Shown in pieces: positions 43,401 to 55,015 of a stretch of DNA of 64,000 nt (positions are counted from its first letter, which is position 1; every line of letters begins with the position of its first letter). Below the pieces are notes generated by a model. The model was given only the letters and a program-made list of their open reading frames with translations, ran no database searches and was not told where the DNA came from. The stretch comes from Podospora comata (lineage: Eukaryota > Ascomycota > Sordariomycetes > Sordariales > Podosporaceae), in assembly GCA_017354895.1 (NCBI GenBank), contig CP071494.1, forward strand, positions 4,836,001-4,900,000, read 5' to 3'. The translations under genes were made by a program, and so were the position numbers.

Positions 43401-43848
43401 AGACATTAATAGAAACAACAAAAGAATATTGAAATAAAGAATTTACATGTGAGGAAATGTCATAACTGGCGTAACCTTAGCTTTCCAACCCATCCCTAAT
43501 GCCTGTGCATTATCTTCCCTGCGATGGATCCAATGCCGACGACTAGTCCTTGCACAATGAATAAAGCTCGTCCGGCCTATTCAGCCTTACGGCTCTCCGT
43601 ATAGACGTGGTGTGCGGGCTTCGAATGCGAACCATACTTTTCTTCCCCTAGCCTCCTGAACACCGAAATGGTGGGAGCCCCAGTTCGTCACCACCCCCAC
43701 ATGGAAACTTTTGCCAACCTATGGGGGGTGCAGCTGGACCCGGGAACTGCGTTGGGACCAAACGCGAAGCGCAAACTGCAACCCATCTCAGCAGCCCCGC
43801 AACTCAATCTAACTTCTGCATATGTTTATGACATCGATCTTGATTTCG
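40421..43848. other. 3.4-kb gene-poor region
   Basis: No convincing gene. The only candidate is a 49-residue frame at 41556-41705 with a hydrophobic middle (VAAAVAAGSWILLIMSVF), unsupported otherwise. Confidence 0.45.
41556..41705 (+). CDS. possible small single-span membrane peptide (doubtful)
   Basis: 49 residues with a basic N-terminus (MSQQGKKFRRMK) and one hydrophobic span, then LLRAYMIHYEGFW. The shape resembles tiny mitochondrial or ER membrane proteins such as small respiratory-complex subunits. No homology is recognised and the ATG context is ordinary. Could be chance. Confidence 0.25.
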   Translation: MSQQGKKFRRMKVAAAVAAGSWILLIMSVFHMPDLLRAYMIHYEGFWLA

Positions 43849-45276
43849 TCATCGCCGATCCGAGAGAGGCACCGTGTCGCCATAAAAGCCACCTTGGTCT
43901 TCGGCGGCGAGGCAGGCGAGACAAACGCCTCCACCGTAGACGCGTGTATGCCTTTTCCACCCATGACCCGAGTGATCCATGACTGATATGATCTCGCCGT
44001 GGAGATCGATCTCCTGATCTGACAACACAACACCTGGACCTCCCGGCCCACCCACAAATACGTACTCGGAGGGAGCATCGGGCCCGGGTGGAGGAGGAGG
44101 CAGAAGAGGCGATGTTGGCGGATAGCTCGAGGGGGTGAAGGCAGTACCTGATGCCATTGCCTCAGCAGAGTAGGCGGGCGTGGTTCCAGGAACAGGGATT
44201 CCGATGGGGACAGTCCTCGTGTAGGATCTTCTGCGCGGTATTGGGTCTGCGGTCTGGGGGCTGGAGTTCAAGACGTCGTCTGATGTTGACATGCCGCTAT
44301 AAGCTGGATTGGGCTGGTGTATGAAGTTGGCGTCCAGCTCTGGCGGGATCGATGCTGCATAGCCGATATGACGGTCTTCGAAGGGAAACCTGTTGTCGCT
44401 ACGTGTTGGAGGTGTTAGTGGTGGTGGTGGAGGTGGGCGCGAAAAGCGTCGGGGAGTGCTGAGATCGAAGCCAGAAAAGCCAGGGGACCCAGTAAAGCTC
44501 TCAGCACCGAAGTTGGGATCCTGTCCATACACAGCACTCGAGGAGCCCGCTTGCTGATCAGATGCGGCACTCCAATCACGGTCGCCATAGCTGCTGTAGC
44601 CTGACATTGGTCCTATCTCAATGCCCTCGGAGCCACCACTACCATATCCCTCTGGAAAGTTAGAAGGGAAGAAGTGGGAGGAGTAGCTCGGTCTGCTATC
44701 TCCTACATGTTGCTCAGTGTACCTGCCGGCCGGGGAGGGGTCGTGTTGGTATCTAAAATCGGCGTCATCGGGAACATTGGTGCTGACGCCACGTGATGCT
44801 GAACCTGAGTGCAAGCGATCCTTCAGCGGGTCATTCTCGTTGTCATCCATAGCTGGCGTCTGCCCCAAAAATCCGAACACGGCTCTCTGGGTACCGTGAC
44901 CTGTAAGCACTGCAGCACAGGAAGGATGTTGCTGATGAATCCCGAGCCTAGTGAACGGAATAACTCCTTGCCCGCCCTTGAATTTGCTCCAGGGAGACAA
45001 AACAGAGACAGGTCGGTTGCCCTTTTGGGATGTTGGTGAAGTTGCTATTGGTGAGAAGCGGTGGGGGTGCTTGTCGACTTTCTCAGCACGCTGGCTGTCT
45101 CCACGTGCAGGCAATGAGGCTGATGGTTTGAGACGTCTTGGCTTGACGAGCCGGGCAACAAGAAGAAGAGTAATGACAGCAAGCGCGAGATATATGTGTG
45201 CTCTTGAGGGTCCCTGTTTCTGGGGACTTGCGACCCCAAGAGCAACGTTGACGTCGGGATGCCTGAGTGTTGGCAT
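43849..45276 (-). CDS. orphan Pro/Ser-rich protein with N-terminal membrane anchor
   Basis: Intronless, 475 residues. One hydrophobic span near residues 27-43 (HIYLALAVITLLLVARL) follows a short polar N-terminus, so it is probably a signal-anchored membrane protein. Residues ~45-400 are low complexity, Ser/Pro/Gly/Tyr-rich with two proline runs (SRPPPPPPLTPP and LLPPPPPGPD). The conserved-looking part is the C-terminus: RRRSYTRTVPIGIPVPGT, then SEYVFVGGPGGPGVVLSD and GEIISVMDHSGHGWKRHTRV with CLACLA. That end looks like a small folded domain of unknown function. The proline runs suggest SH3/WW binding (inference). Confidence 0.75.
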   Translation of the reverse strand: MPTLRHPDVNVALGVASPQKQGPSRAHIYLALAVITLLLVARLVKPRRLKPSASLPARGDSQRAEKVDKHPHRFSPIATSPTSQKGNRPVSVLSPWSKFKGGQGVIPFTRLGIHQQHPSCAAVLTGHGTQRAVFGFLGQTPAMDDNENDPLKDRLHSGSASRGVSTNVPDDADFRYQHDPSPAGRYTEQHVGDSRPSYSSHFFPSNFPEGYGSGGSEGIEIGPMSGYSSYGDRDWSAASDQQAGSSSAVYGQDPNFGAESFTGSPGFSGFDLSTPRRFSRPPPPPPLTPPTRSDNRFPFEDRHIGYAASIPPELDANFIHQPNPAYSGMSTSDDVLNSSPQTADPIPRRRSYTRTVPIGIPVPGTTPAYSAEAMASGTAFTPSSYPPTSPLLPPPPPGPDAPSEYVFVGGPGGPGVVLSDQEIDLHGEIISVMDHSGHGWKRHTRVYGGGVCLACLAAEDQGGFYGDTVPLSDRR

Positions 45277-48200
45277 GCCTGCGGCGAAGCTCAGCGCCGA
45301 TGATTTACTTTGGGGCGCCTAGTCAGTGTAAGTGTTCGGTCTTGGTGGGTGGCCGTAGGGGCCGGCGCTATAGCTAGGGGGATCAGGCAGGCATGGCAAA
45401 GGGTCGTGGCACCGGAAATTGGGTTTTGTGTTGTCCAGGGTGCTGGTCTGGGGGAGAGCCAAGTCCCGTTTGAAGGATGGAGCAGCGCGAGCTACACCGA
45501 GGGGTTCTTGGAGACCCCCAGAAGCTTACATTCGCTTTAAACCCAGCAAGTGTAAATATTGAACGAGATAAAGCCGGGCGTGCAATATGATGATGAGGCG
45601 ACCTACCCGACGGAAGTAAGGCGGCCGCCAGGGTTTGTTGATATCAATGCTTGGGGAGGGGGAAATGTGCAACCAATGGAATCCATGCTCGAAAAGGGAA
45701 AGACATGTCGACTTACACAGCGCGGGGCCGACAGCGGCCTCAAATGTCACGACTGAGAGGCGTAGTGTTATGCAGAAGCCGCCAGGGTAACACGGCGGGC
45801 ATGAGGGCGGTAAGTAGTAAACGGATAGTCGGGTCTATTGTGGTGGTCGTTTCCTGTGTCGTTGATGCTACCGGTGCTCTCTCGACGACACGACTACCAG
45901 GTAAGTAGGTCCGGGCTCGGCGACGGCGGGGGGGCACGTAGAGTCGAGGGCCACTGACACTCGGGAAGATTGGTCGGCCTGGCAGTCATTGGACCGCACG
46001 GCGGGAGGGCGCGGTCTTATAGAGCAAGCCGGCCACCCCTTTGTGTGCGAGGTCAATTACGGAACGCCATGGCTCTCGACGCCGTTGTATCGCGCCGACA
46101 GGGACAAGGCAAGCTGGGAGCTTCGGGCATGTGGCGGCGGAGACTTGGAACAAAAGTAAGAGCCCCGAAGCAGGTGAAGGCTGACACACCCAACGCTAAC
46201 TCTCTTGGAACGCTAGAAAGTAATTAGACGCAGCATTTGGGTACCGCTTCAGCTGGATCAGCTCCATAAAGGCGCCGTTACCAAATGCAGAACAGCCAAT
46301 CCTGGCGAGCAACAGGAGGGCACTAGTGCAGACCGTCATGGGATGAAGAACCTAAGGTCCATCGCCGCAAGCCCGCCATGTCTCTTGATGACGGCACCCT
46401 GATGAAGGGAAGCAGAAGAAGCAAAGCACGATGCGACAGGGAGCTGACCGAAGCCCGGAGCGCGGAATATTCCTGCAAGGTACTGGGTGCCAGGTGGACT
46501 GGGACTGGGACTGTGTAGTACAGCACATGTATCGAAGTCAGACCAACAGACGACAAAATAAAGGGCTGGCAGGTGCGCCTTGATTAACCTGCATACAACG
46601 GTGCGTGGCTGCATGCAAGTGCAAGGGTAGAGACAGCAGCCGACCTCTTGTCTCTCTCTCTCTCTGGCCGCCTGAAAAAGGTAACAATTCAAGATGTGGA
46701 GGGCTGCAGGGGACGGCGGGGCAAATCGGAGCCCTGTCGGGTGTGTCTCTCAACGCTCGGTACCTCACTGCTTGTTCGTGACGAGGTTGGATTTTGGCCC
46801 TTGTTTGTTTTCGTTCGTCGTTTGCCGATGCTGCCCAAGCCCAAAGGCCATCGACAGTGGGGTTGATGTGATCATATGGCCGGACGACGTAACAGCAACT
46901 CGGTCGGGGTAGCAGTCCGAGCCACGGATGTCCCTTGTTCTCTTGTCCAAAGCAGGCTAGGCGTGTGTGCCCTCAGCTAGGTGTGTCGAGCCCTACAACT
47001 GGCGCCACCTTATCAACAGCCCTCTGTCTGCTGCTTGTCAGACAAGCTGGATGGACTGGCTCGGCTGGCAAGGTGTTGTAACACGAATTATGAGGCGAGG
47101 ATGCTGTGGAACTGCCGCATACGCAACAAAAGGTGTCGATGGATGCGGTGTTTCTCCCGCCGATCCGCTGAGGCGGGTCAGCTACGGGGTGGTGCTAGGA
47201 GGCAGCCCTGTGGCCCTGCCATGCTGCGCCGACTTGCAGTGGTGGTGCTGTGCCAATGGAGCTTAACCTCTTCGATGCAAGCCTGAGACAAAGTCGTCAA
47301 CGTCGATCTCGGCAGAAGATGCGAGCTGCTGCAGCGTGTCGCGTTCGCAATGCTTCGGTGGCTGCATGTGTTGCTTGATCTGATGTCAGGCAGGAAGCTG
47401 TGATGCGGCGGGGGTCGGTTTGAGGGAAGTAATTACCCGGCTGGACTGTGCGACACGACAGAAGTCGGCGGCTGGGTTGGGTGCTCGACCCACGCAGTTG
47501 GGGTTCAAGTAGGTGAAGTCGAGATAGTACAGTAGTGTAGGAGGATGCTTCGTCCAGTAGGTTGTTGGTGCGACGGGAGGTGGTGCAGCAAAGAGGAGCA
47601 AAGAGGAGCGTTGGAAGTGGGGCATGGAGGGGCAGAGGGGTAAGGCATCGCGACGCTGTTGCAAGAGCACCTGTGTATTCATCTCAGCTACGAGAAGCTC
47701 CTTCCCAAAAAAGAGCTCCTGTTCAACTTGACATGTCACCATGCGATGGCCTCTGTTACATAGGCCACCTGAGTCCAGGTTATTAGGTACAGGTGATCTC
47801 GCTCCCATCTCGAGCCCGGTAGATCTTCTTCACCTTGGAGACAGGTCAGTCCACGGCTGTGCTCACCGCCACCATGATGCTTCAACAGCTGAACAGCTTG
47901 GCCCTCAGGTCTCCACGCCCATGGCTACCTAACCCGGCGTCGGTTGTATCCTGAGCAAAGCGTCTCGCCGGGTGAGCTTCATACACGACGAGAGCGCTTA
48001 CACAGCAGAGCACAGCGCTTCCACGATGGATGACGGGAACCTACTTGAGGTGCTCCCAAAAAAAAAAAAAAAAAAAAAAGAGCCCCACTGATCGATGACT
48101 GGCCGTCCGATGATGCCTGCAGCCCGTCATTTTCAATCTCAGCCCTATGGGAGAAACCCTGGATCAGTGCGCCCTCCATACCCCACTCCACCAAGACCCT

Positions 48201-51088
48201 GGTTGATCACATCACACCCGCTGGACCGCCCGCATTTCCGTTCCCATGAGAGAAGCTTGAGCATTTTCCTCATGCGTCGCCTGCACCGAAATCATGTCCT
48301 CGCACCCCGCCGCTTCCAACAGATCCAACACCTTGCCCAAAGCCCTTGCAGCAGGACAGGCCAGAACCGACAATCCAAAGCCATTGGGATCAACCGCCCA
48401 TTCACTGTTGGAAATGTTGGACGGCACACGGCTGCCTGAATGCCTGAGATTCACCGCTGTTTTCCCGGTCTTGACTCTCTTCGAATCTGAACTGGAGTTT
48501 GTGCCTTTCAAGAGTTGGAGGGCCGACCGCCATTGGGGCAAGCCATTTCTGCACGCCCATTGGTCTGCGGCGCAATAAAGTCAGCTTGCGTCTCCCTGTG
48601 CCGTGGTTCCTACGCTGGACTTGCCACTGCCAAACTCAAACATTTTGACTTGTTTTGTCTCTGCCAGCTCAAACAAACACCTCCTCACGTCCATTGATTG
48701 CCGGCCACTCTTCACGTCATGGTCAAACATTTGAGAGGATCGTTTACGAACCCGGGCCCAACAGGGACACCAGAGCGGAGCGAGCCGCCTGGCCGCGGGG
48801 CACGACTCCTACCGTGATCCATGATAGACCAAGAACAACTACCTACTCTGGGGTCAATTTGATACTTAAATGCTTACTTGACCTTGAATGGCCAGTATAC
48901 GGACGGAGAAATCGGCAATCGGATCTTGGCGGGCAATAGAGTGCTGGCTCATGATGGTTTCATCCGGCGGTATTCGCCCGACGTACACGTTGCCGTCTCA
49001 ATCTCGATGGGAAATATCTCTTCGTGAATGGTAACCCATTGAGGCTGAGCAGGAATAGTGAAAGTCATGTAAACAAGCATCTGCCGGATGCACACGCGGC
49101 CCAGTGGCGCGGCGGCAAGTGAGGCTCAACAGGCTTCCCATCACAACGATCATCACGGTAGCTAAGAATATCTAGAAAATGAAGCTAGCATGGCAATAGA
49201 TGGAGCAAGCTGACTCGGACGCTACACGAACTGTAACTGGCATGTTACTGGCTTTGCGGGTGCTCCAATCCTACAAGAGGCCGCAGAGCCTCATGCTGAT
49301 CAACCCATTTTCACTCGGTTCTCTGCGAGGATGTCCTTGTGATGACACTCCAGCGTCTGATGGGCATACCAGGACCGGAACCGGTGGATCCACGAAGACA
49401 GCTGAGCCCAGGCTCTTTTCATGGCTTATCGACCAGACGTTTGGTATATTGGGAGCTTTGCCAAGTCTTCACTGGTCATCTGAACTACAAGATTTACGCT
49501 TGCGTGTCCCACAAAGTGCAATAATTGGGGGACGAGCTATACTGGTCCGGCAGCGATCGGCCTAGGTAGGTTAGTGGCTGGGAGACAAGTACCACGGTGT
49601 CACTGTTCGAGACTGGGAGCGAAGAGACGGGCCAGACAATAGTCTCGAAAGAGCTATCCACAACTCCAATGGGGCAGAAGTCGAAAGATAATGCGGGTTT
49701 CCGTATCCGCATCTACCCCTCTCACAACATGGCCCCTTTCTCCGGCCGCCCCCTCATCCCCAGCATATCTTACGGCCTCTGCTCACGCGGCCGGTCACTC
49801 AGATGGTCACCGAGGGACTCACATTACCAATCATCGAACTCGCCCACAGACATGACAACTCACAATCACGACCGGCATCTCACAAACACCAGCAAGTGCC
49901 TGATGTTGGCCAGGGCCCACGATGCAACCCTCACCACCAGTCACCAAAACAAACAAACCCGGTACGCAACACCGCCGACCAACCAGAGTGTTCAAGACGC
50001 AGTCCCTTCATGTCAAAAGCCCACATCAAACCCTCCCCAAGTCCAGTGACTTGGTCCTTACTAACACACAACCAGGGTATAAACCACAGGATGGTAAATG
50101 TAAAGATATCCCTGCCCCTCCAAAACCTGAGATACGCACGATACGAGAGAAACCTTCTCATCCCACCCGCCTTCCCCCCAACCTCAGCCAGCCTTTTCCT
50201 TTTTATCCCTTTACTATCCCGCTGTCACCCGCGTATCCCCCATGCGAGAAGGGGGCCCCGATCGATAGGCCATCCGTCGTTACCAACAAACACGCAAGAG
50301 GGAGAGGGGGGTGGGTACCTGTGCCGATGAGGCTGAATGAGTTGACGGTAGGGTGTCCGTATCCAGGGTTCCATCCTCCGGGGGTGACCAATGGAAATTC
50401 AGGGGTGGAAAACAACACCACCACGGCCTCCGGGGATTTGTTTGGGAAGTTTTGGCATGGGCATCAATGACACGATGTCGTGATTGGGTGATGATGGTTG
50501 CTTTTAACATTATGGGTGGTACAGTGAGTGTCAAGGGGCGGCAACTACCGAGTACTCGTATCTAGCATCACATTCGGGGAAAGGGAGGGGGGGTATCGTC
50601 AGAATACGCTGCCAGAGACTCATCCACGGCTTGCGTAATTTGGCCTATTGCGGATATGATGAGCATGACAATATATGTTCAATGTATAGATACGTCAACA
50701 AGATACAAACGCCCGCTGTTCAATATCTCAAGCAAAAGTTGTGTGTGGTATACAAGATAAAACCAAGATTCTGATTTCGTCAACACCACCGCCCAGAGTG
50801 TTCCGACACGACCGGAATATATTCCGCCACTTTGCCCCCGTCAAGATTACTGCAGAAACAATAAGCAAAAAAAAAAAAAATAAGAACAGTGAAAACTCTG
50901 AACATGCCCAGTGACCCCATCCATCCATTTCCTGACAACGCCCCGCCCCAAACAGCCCAAAGAAAAAGAAAATGCCAGACACCTCAAGCAGAGAGTGAAT
51001 GTCAAGTACCCGAGAAAAAGAAAAAGAAACCGCATCCGCCATGATACGACAACAGCTTATGCTCCGACATGCAACCAACTTCGTAGCC
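45277..51088. other. 5.8-kb gene-poor region
   Basis: Longest gap between supported genes. Many short ORFs, none with a domain or signal peptide. Two overlapping opposite frames at 48212-48578 have some coding character. Contains a (CT)n tract at ~46653 and a run of 22 A at 48058-48079. Confidence 0.45.
48058..48079. repeat. homopolymer A(22)
   Basis: Uninterrupted run of 22 adenines. No flanking direct repeat seen that would mark a retrocopy. Confidence 0.9.
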
Positions 51089-53398
51089 TCACCCAGTAAT
51101 CTCCATTGGCTCAGCCGCCTCTGCCATCGCCAGCGCCATCCCACCCAGCATGCCCATCCCCTCCATGACCCCATCCGGGTTCGTCCCTGGCGGCAATAAA
51201 GCGGCACTGTTGCTCTCCGCCTCATCCTCCATCATGGAGATCATGTCCTCCAGGTTCTGGTCCAGCATGTCCTGGTCCTCGGGCGGCAAGCAGCTGCAGA
51301 GCAAGTGCCTGTACTGATCAATCTTCTTGCCCGTCCCAAGCATGCCCCTCGCCTCGACGTACTCCACCTCGGCGGCTTCCTGCTCGACCAACATGGCATG
51401 GAGTTGCGCCGCGAGCTTGAGTCGCTCTTCCGGCGAGTCGTCTTCTTCCTCTTGCTGCTGGCCATTGGTAACAGAGGCGAGGTTCTGCTCAGTGGCCTTT
51501 TCAATGGCGAACTGCGTCTGCCGGCGAAAGAGAGCAAGGACTTGCTTCTTGGCGGCGGCCACCTCTTCCTCTGTCTTGCTGGCTTGATCGTCGGCTTCGA
51601 TCCTGGACTCGAGCTCGGCGATGCTGGCTCGGAGGTTGTTGAGCTCAGCTTGGGTGTTGGCCAGGATGTGTCTGGCTTCCTTTTCGGCTTCGTCCGTCTC
51701 GTTGAACTCGCTGTCGTAGCTTTGAGACAAATCTTGAAGTTTCTGGAGCACGAGCGGCGTGATGCGCGATTGCACCGTGTTGGCTGCCTCACTCTGGTAT
51801 GACAACTGTAACTTGCTCGTTGGGTCTTCTCCAAGGGCATCCCGAAAGCCGTTGCGCCGGGCTGTCTCAGGGGCGAACGGACTCGAGGAGCGCTGTGGCC
51901 CGGTCCGGGTAAGAGAACGGGTGGTGTTGATTTCTTTGATCAAATCCTCCGCTCTCACGCCCTCGTTGTTTTCGATGTCGGTTGCTGCTCCACGGCCGAG
52001 AAGCGATCTGATGCATTTCCTGGCGTTGACTCTGGCCGCCAGATGCAATGCCGTATTGCCCTCTTCATCCTGAGCATCGAGCAGCGCCTGTACCTCCTCT
52101 GGCTGGCGAAGTTCTACCAGTTTGTTCAGGATGATGTCCAGATAATACCGAGCACAGGTTGAGCTTTGTACCCGTCCTCGCTTCATAACCGCCGCATGGT
52201 GAATGACAGTGCACCCAGAGTGATCTCTTGCATCCACCGATTTGAATAGCTCGTTGAGAACGGTAGGAAACGTTTTCTTCATGTAGCAATTCGTAAAGTT
52301 CACCGCCCACATTAATGGCGTCTCCCCCCTAATATTCTGAGCCATGAGATTGGCATCAAACCGCTTTAGCTGTTTGATGACATCGGTATCGCCCATGGCC
52401 GAAGCCCAATGGAGCGACGTATGCCTGTCAGTGTCGATGGGCCAGTCCGGCTGAAAGTTGGTTGGGGGATCAGGACGAATGGCAGCCTGTTGGTTTGTAG
52501 ACAGCAAAAAGTAGTCAAGCAGCTCATCCCCGTACATGGCATGTTGTTGCGCCGTCATGTCCCGCATCTCCTCCTCTCTCTTGCGCTTCCTGTGGCCGGT
52601 GGAGAAGTGCGACATGTCGTATGCTCGATCGTCCTCAGCCATGTACGAGGCCGAGGCAACAGTCATGTTGTCGGGGGTGTCGTCTTCGTGCATCTGAGAA
52701 GCAACACTCTCGTATTCTTCTTGGATGGGAACACCTTGTTGGGCGTGACTGTGTGAGAACACAGCGGGCTGCGACAGACTACTCTTCCTGTTTTGAGACT
52801 TGCTGCCCCATTTTGGAACGGCAGGCTTGGCCTTTGGGGCCTTTGGCTTGCTCGCATGTCTTGGTGCGGGAGGAGGGCTCTCACTCCCAGGCTCATACTC
52901 AAAGATGGGCCGTAAGCGTTCGTAGATGTTGTTTCGCTGGGCAAGCGCCTCGCCTTGTTCGAGAGGAATCCATGTGCCTGCAACACAAGGCAAAGAGTCA
53001 AGTCAGCAAACGGAACGTGATGTTTTGGGCAAACGAAAAAAAACAGCAAGAAGCCGGCGCACCTTGGTATTTTCCGTAACCACCCTGGACTTTTTCATGC
53101 TCCTCCTTTTGAACTTCGCGCTCCAGAATTCTCGTTCGGGCAGGCTTGTCAAAACCGGCAGCCTTCAGGATGTGTGTCGCATTCACCCAGTTGTCGGCAC
53201 GCCGGCGCATAACATGTTCCTTGAGATCGGTCCCAAACTGAAACTCGTAGACGGGTACCTGCATTGAATTTCATGATTAGCCATGCGTTTCTTTGGCCAG
53301 GAGCCTTTGTCGCAGTGTCTAGACAGAGTCCATAGCGGGCGACGTACACCACTATATGTCGCGCTGTATACCCCGGCCGGGGCAGCGCCCTTGGCCAT
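51089..53398 (-). CDS. APSES-ankyrin transcription factor, Mbp1/Res/Swi4-like (MBF/SBF DNA-binding subunit)
   Basis: 711 residues from minus-strand exons 53398-53348, 53258-53063 and 52977-51089 (phases 0 and 1). Residues ~17-110 are the APSES/KilA-N DNA-binding domain: [60 protein letters not shown] basic HRKRKREEE at ~211-219 could be a nuclear signal. Ankyrin repeats occupy ~265-425 ([38 protein letters not shown]). Residues ~475-590 are acidic coiled coil, as in Mbp1/Swi4, where the C-terminus dimerises with Swi6. This architecture drives G1/S genes. Upstream SCB/MCB-like sites suggest self-regulation. Not StuA-type, which lacks ankyrins. Confidence 0.95.
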
Positions 53399-53702
53399 CT
53401 TGCAGAGTTGTTCGAGATTTTGCGAGCAGAAAGGCTTTGTTCAAGAAAGGCTGTGAGACTGGCGTTGGGGGTTTTTGAGAGTTTAAGAAAGTCGTCCGTT
53501 TCTCGGCTGTCCAATGGGCCAGTTTTTTCCCAACAGGACGGCGGCAATCGACTGGAACCTGGAGGCTGAGAGAAGCCGACTGGGCTGCGCAAGATGAAAT
53601 GGTCGGCGACAAGAAAACAATTGAATGGAACGACGCCAAAACTATTCCCCTCAAGCAGTCGTCGTCGTCGATGGTCGCTGCTTAATTGCTGTTGCGGTTG
53701 CA

Positions 53703-53781
53703 GACGCGGAAGTCACGAAAAGACGCGGTTGCTTGACCTTGTCCGAGGCTGTGGGGGAAAGCGAGACGCGGTTTTACGCGA
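53703..53781. promoter_or_regulatory. cluster of MCB/SCB-like cell-cycle boxes upstream of the APSES gene
   Basis: Four ACGCG cores on the plus strand (53704-53708, 53723-53727, 53766-53770, 53776-53780), three as GACGCG, and one CACGAAAA (53714-53721) matching the SCB consensus, all within 79 bp and 305-383 bp upstream of the ATG at 53398. These are the known targets of Mbp1 and Swi4. Confidence 0.55.
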
Positions 53782-54900
53782 TTCCCTTAAACTCTCTTCG
53801 CTTGGCCCCTGACCTCCCGTCTCACCGAAAGTGCGCCCGGCACGTGACTGCTCCCAAGACGCTCCTTCTTGAGTGGCCACCTGTGGGGGGTTAGGGTTCA
53901 GTATCCCATGTCAATCACCAACCTCCAAGAGTATCCAAAAGCATGAGCCGAAGAGGGGATTGACATATATGCAGTCGGGTGATAATGAAATGAGAGTAAA
54001 TCTGTCACTAGGTAGTCTCCTCCTAATTTTACCATGGAAACCGCAAACTTGTGGCAACTGCTTGAGCCCAATGACGCTACTTCACTCAGTGCATGTATGT
54101 TGGTGAGTTGAAGAGCAAACTTGCTGTGTTCTCCCCCAGGAGGTACACTTACAACCTACCAAAAAATCACTTCAGTCAGGAGTTTTGAGAGTACGTGGTA
54201 ATAATGCGTTGCCATCATATTTTCTCCATCTACATACGATTTTTCTCGCTCCTACACTTGAAGCCTGAGGTCCAATGATGCCGTGAACGAAGGGAAGGCC
54301 AAACGCCGGTGCCGTGTCGGCTTCATGTCGATGGTTACCATATGACAGGCAGATGACGACTGCCGTCAAGTTCAAGTACGTTGATAGTCTCAATAGATAA
54401 CGACGCGGCCAAGCAGTGGTTCCAAACTCACATATTTGACCACAAACCATGGCTCTATGGTGCAATATCGCGTGAGTATGACAAGGTGCACCTTCAGTGT
54501 GAGCAGCCATACACCAGCACCAACTTACCCTTCTGTCGTGTAAGTGAGTTCGACCAATGAAAGTCGCCCGATACCGAACTCACATGCCTCAAAACGCTCA
54601 TGTTGACCTGTCGGACACAGCCAAAAGTTCAACGGGTGCCTGGGATTGGTCACCACTTGCAGAGTTGTAAAGACCATCAGACATGCAATGGCGAGCTTGA
54701 GCTCGAGGCAACGCTACGTCTTCGTTCCCGAGTCACCGCAAATGACAAGCCAGCACAGGAGTTCGAGCTTGTTGCGCAAATCGTGGAACATTGCACCTCA
54801 TCCGGGAGACCAGAAAAAAGAAGGGGTTATCTCCACTGATCTCTTAAACTCCTGGCATCATCGGGGCGCCATCGGCACTGGCGCTGGTCGTTGTAGAAGA
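53782..54900. other. intergenic region
   Basis: About 1.1 kb, no supported gene. Holds promoter-distal DNA of the APSES gene and upstream DNA of the TfdA gene. Confidence 0.45.
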
Positions 54901-54906
54901 TATAAG
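54901..54906 (+). promoter_or_regulatory. TATA box of the TfdA/TauD gene
   Basis: TATAAG 115 bp before the ATG at 55016. Confidence 0.5.
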
Positions 54907-55015
54907 GAACAGCTCCCAACGACCTGCTGTTTCCCGCTCAAGACATCAGTTCGAGACCAATCATCAGGAACACATACCCTTCACATAAATCCATATTCAG
55001 CACACCAACATCAAC

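Noticed and set aside
49597-50330. Overlapping 150- and 175-codon ORFs
   Set aside because: Pro/Thr/His-rich in two frames at once; consistent with CA-rich non-coding DNA.
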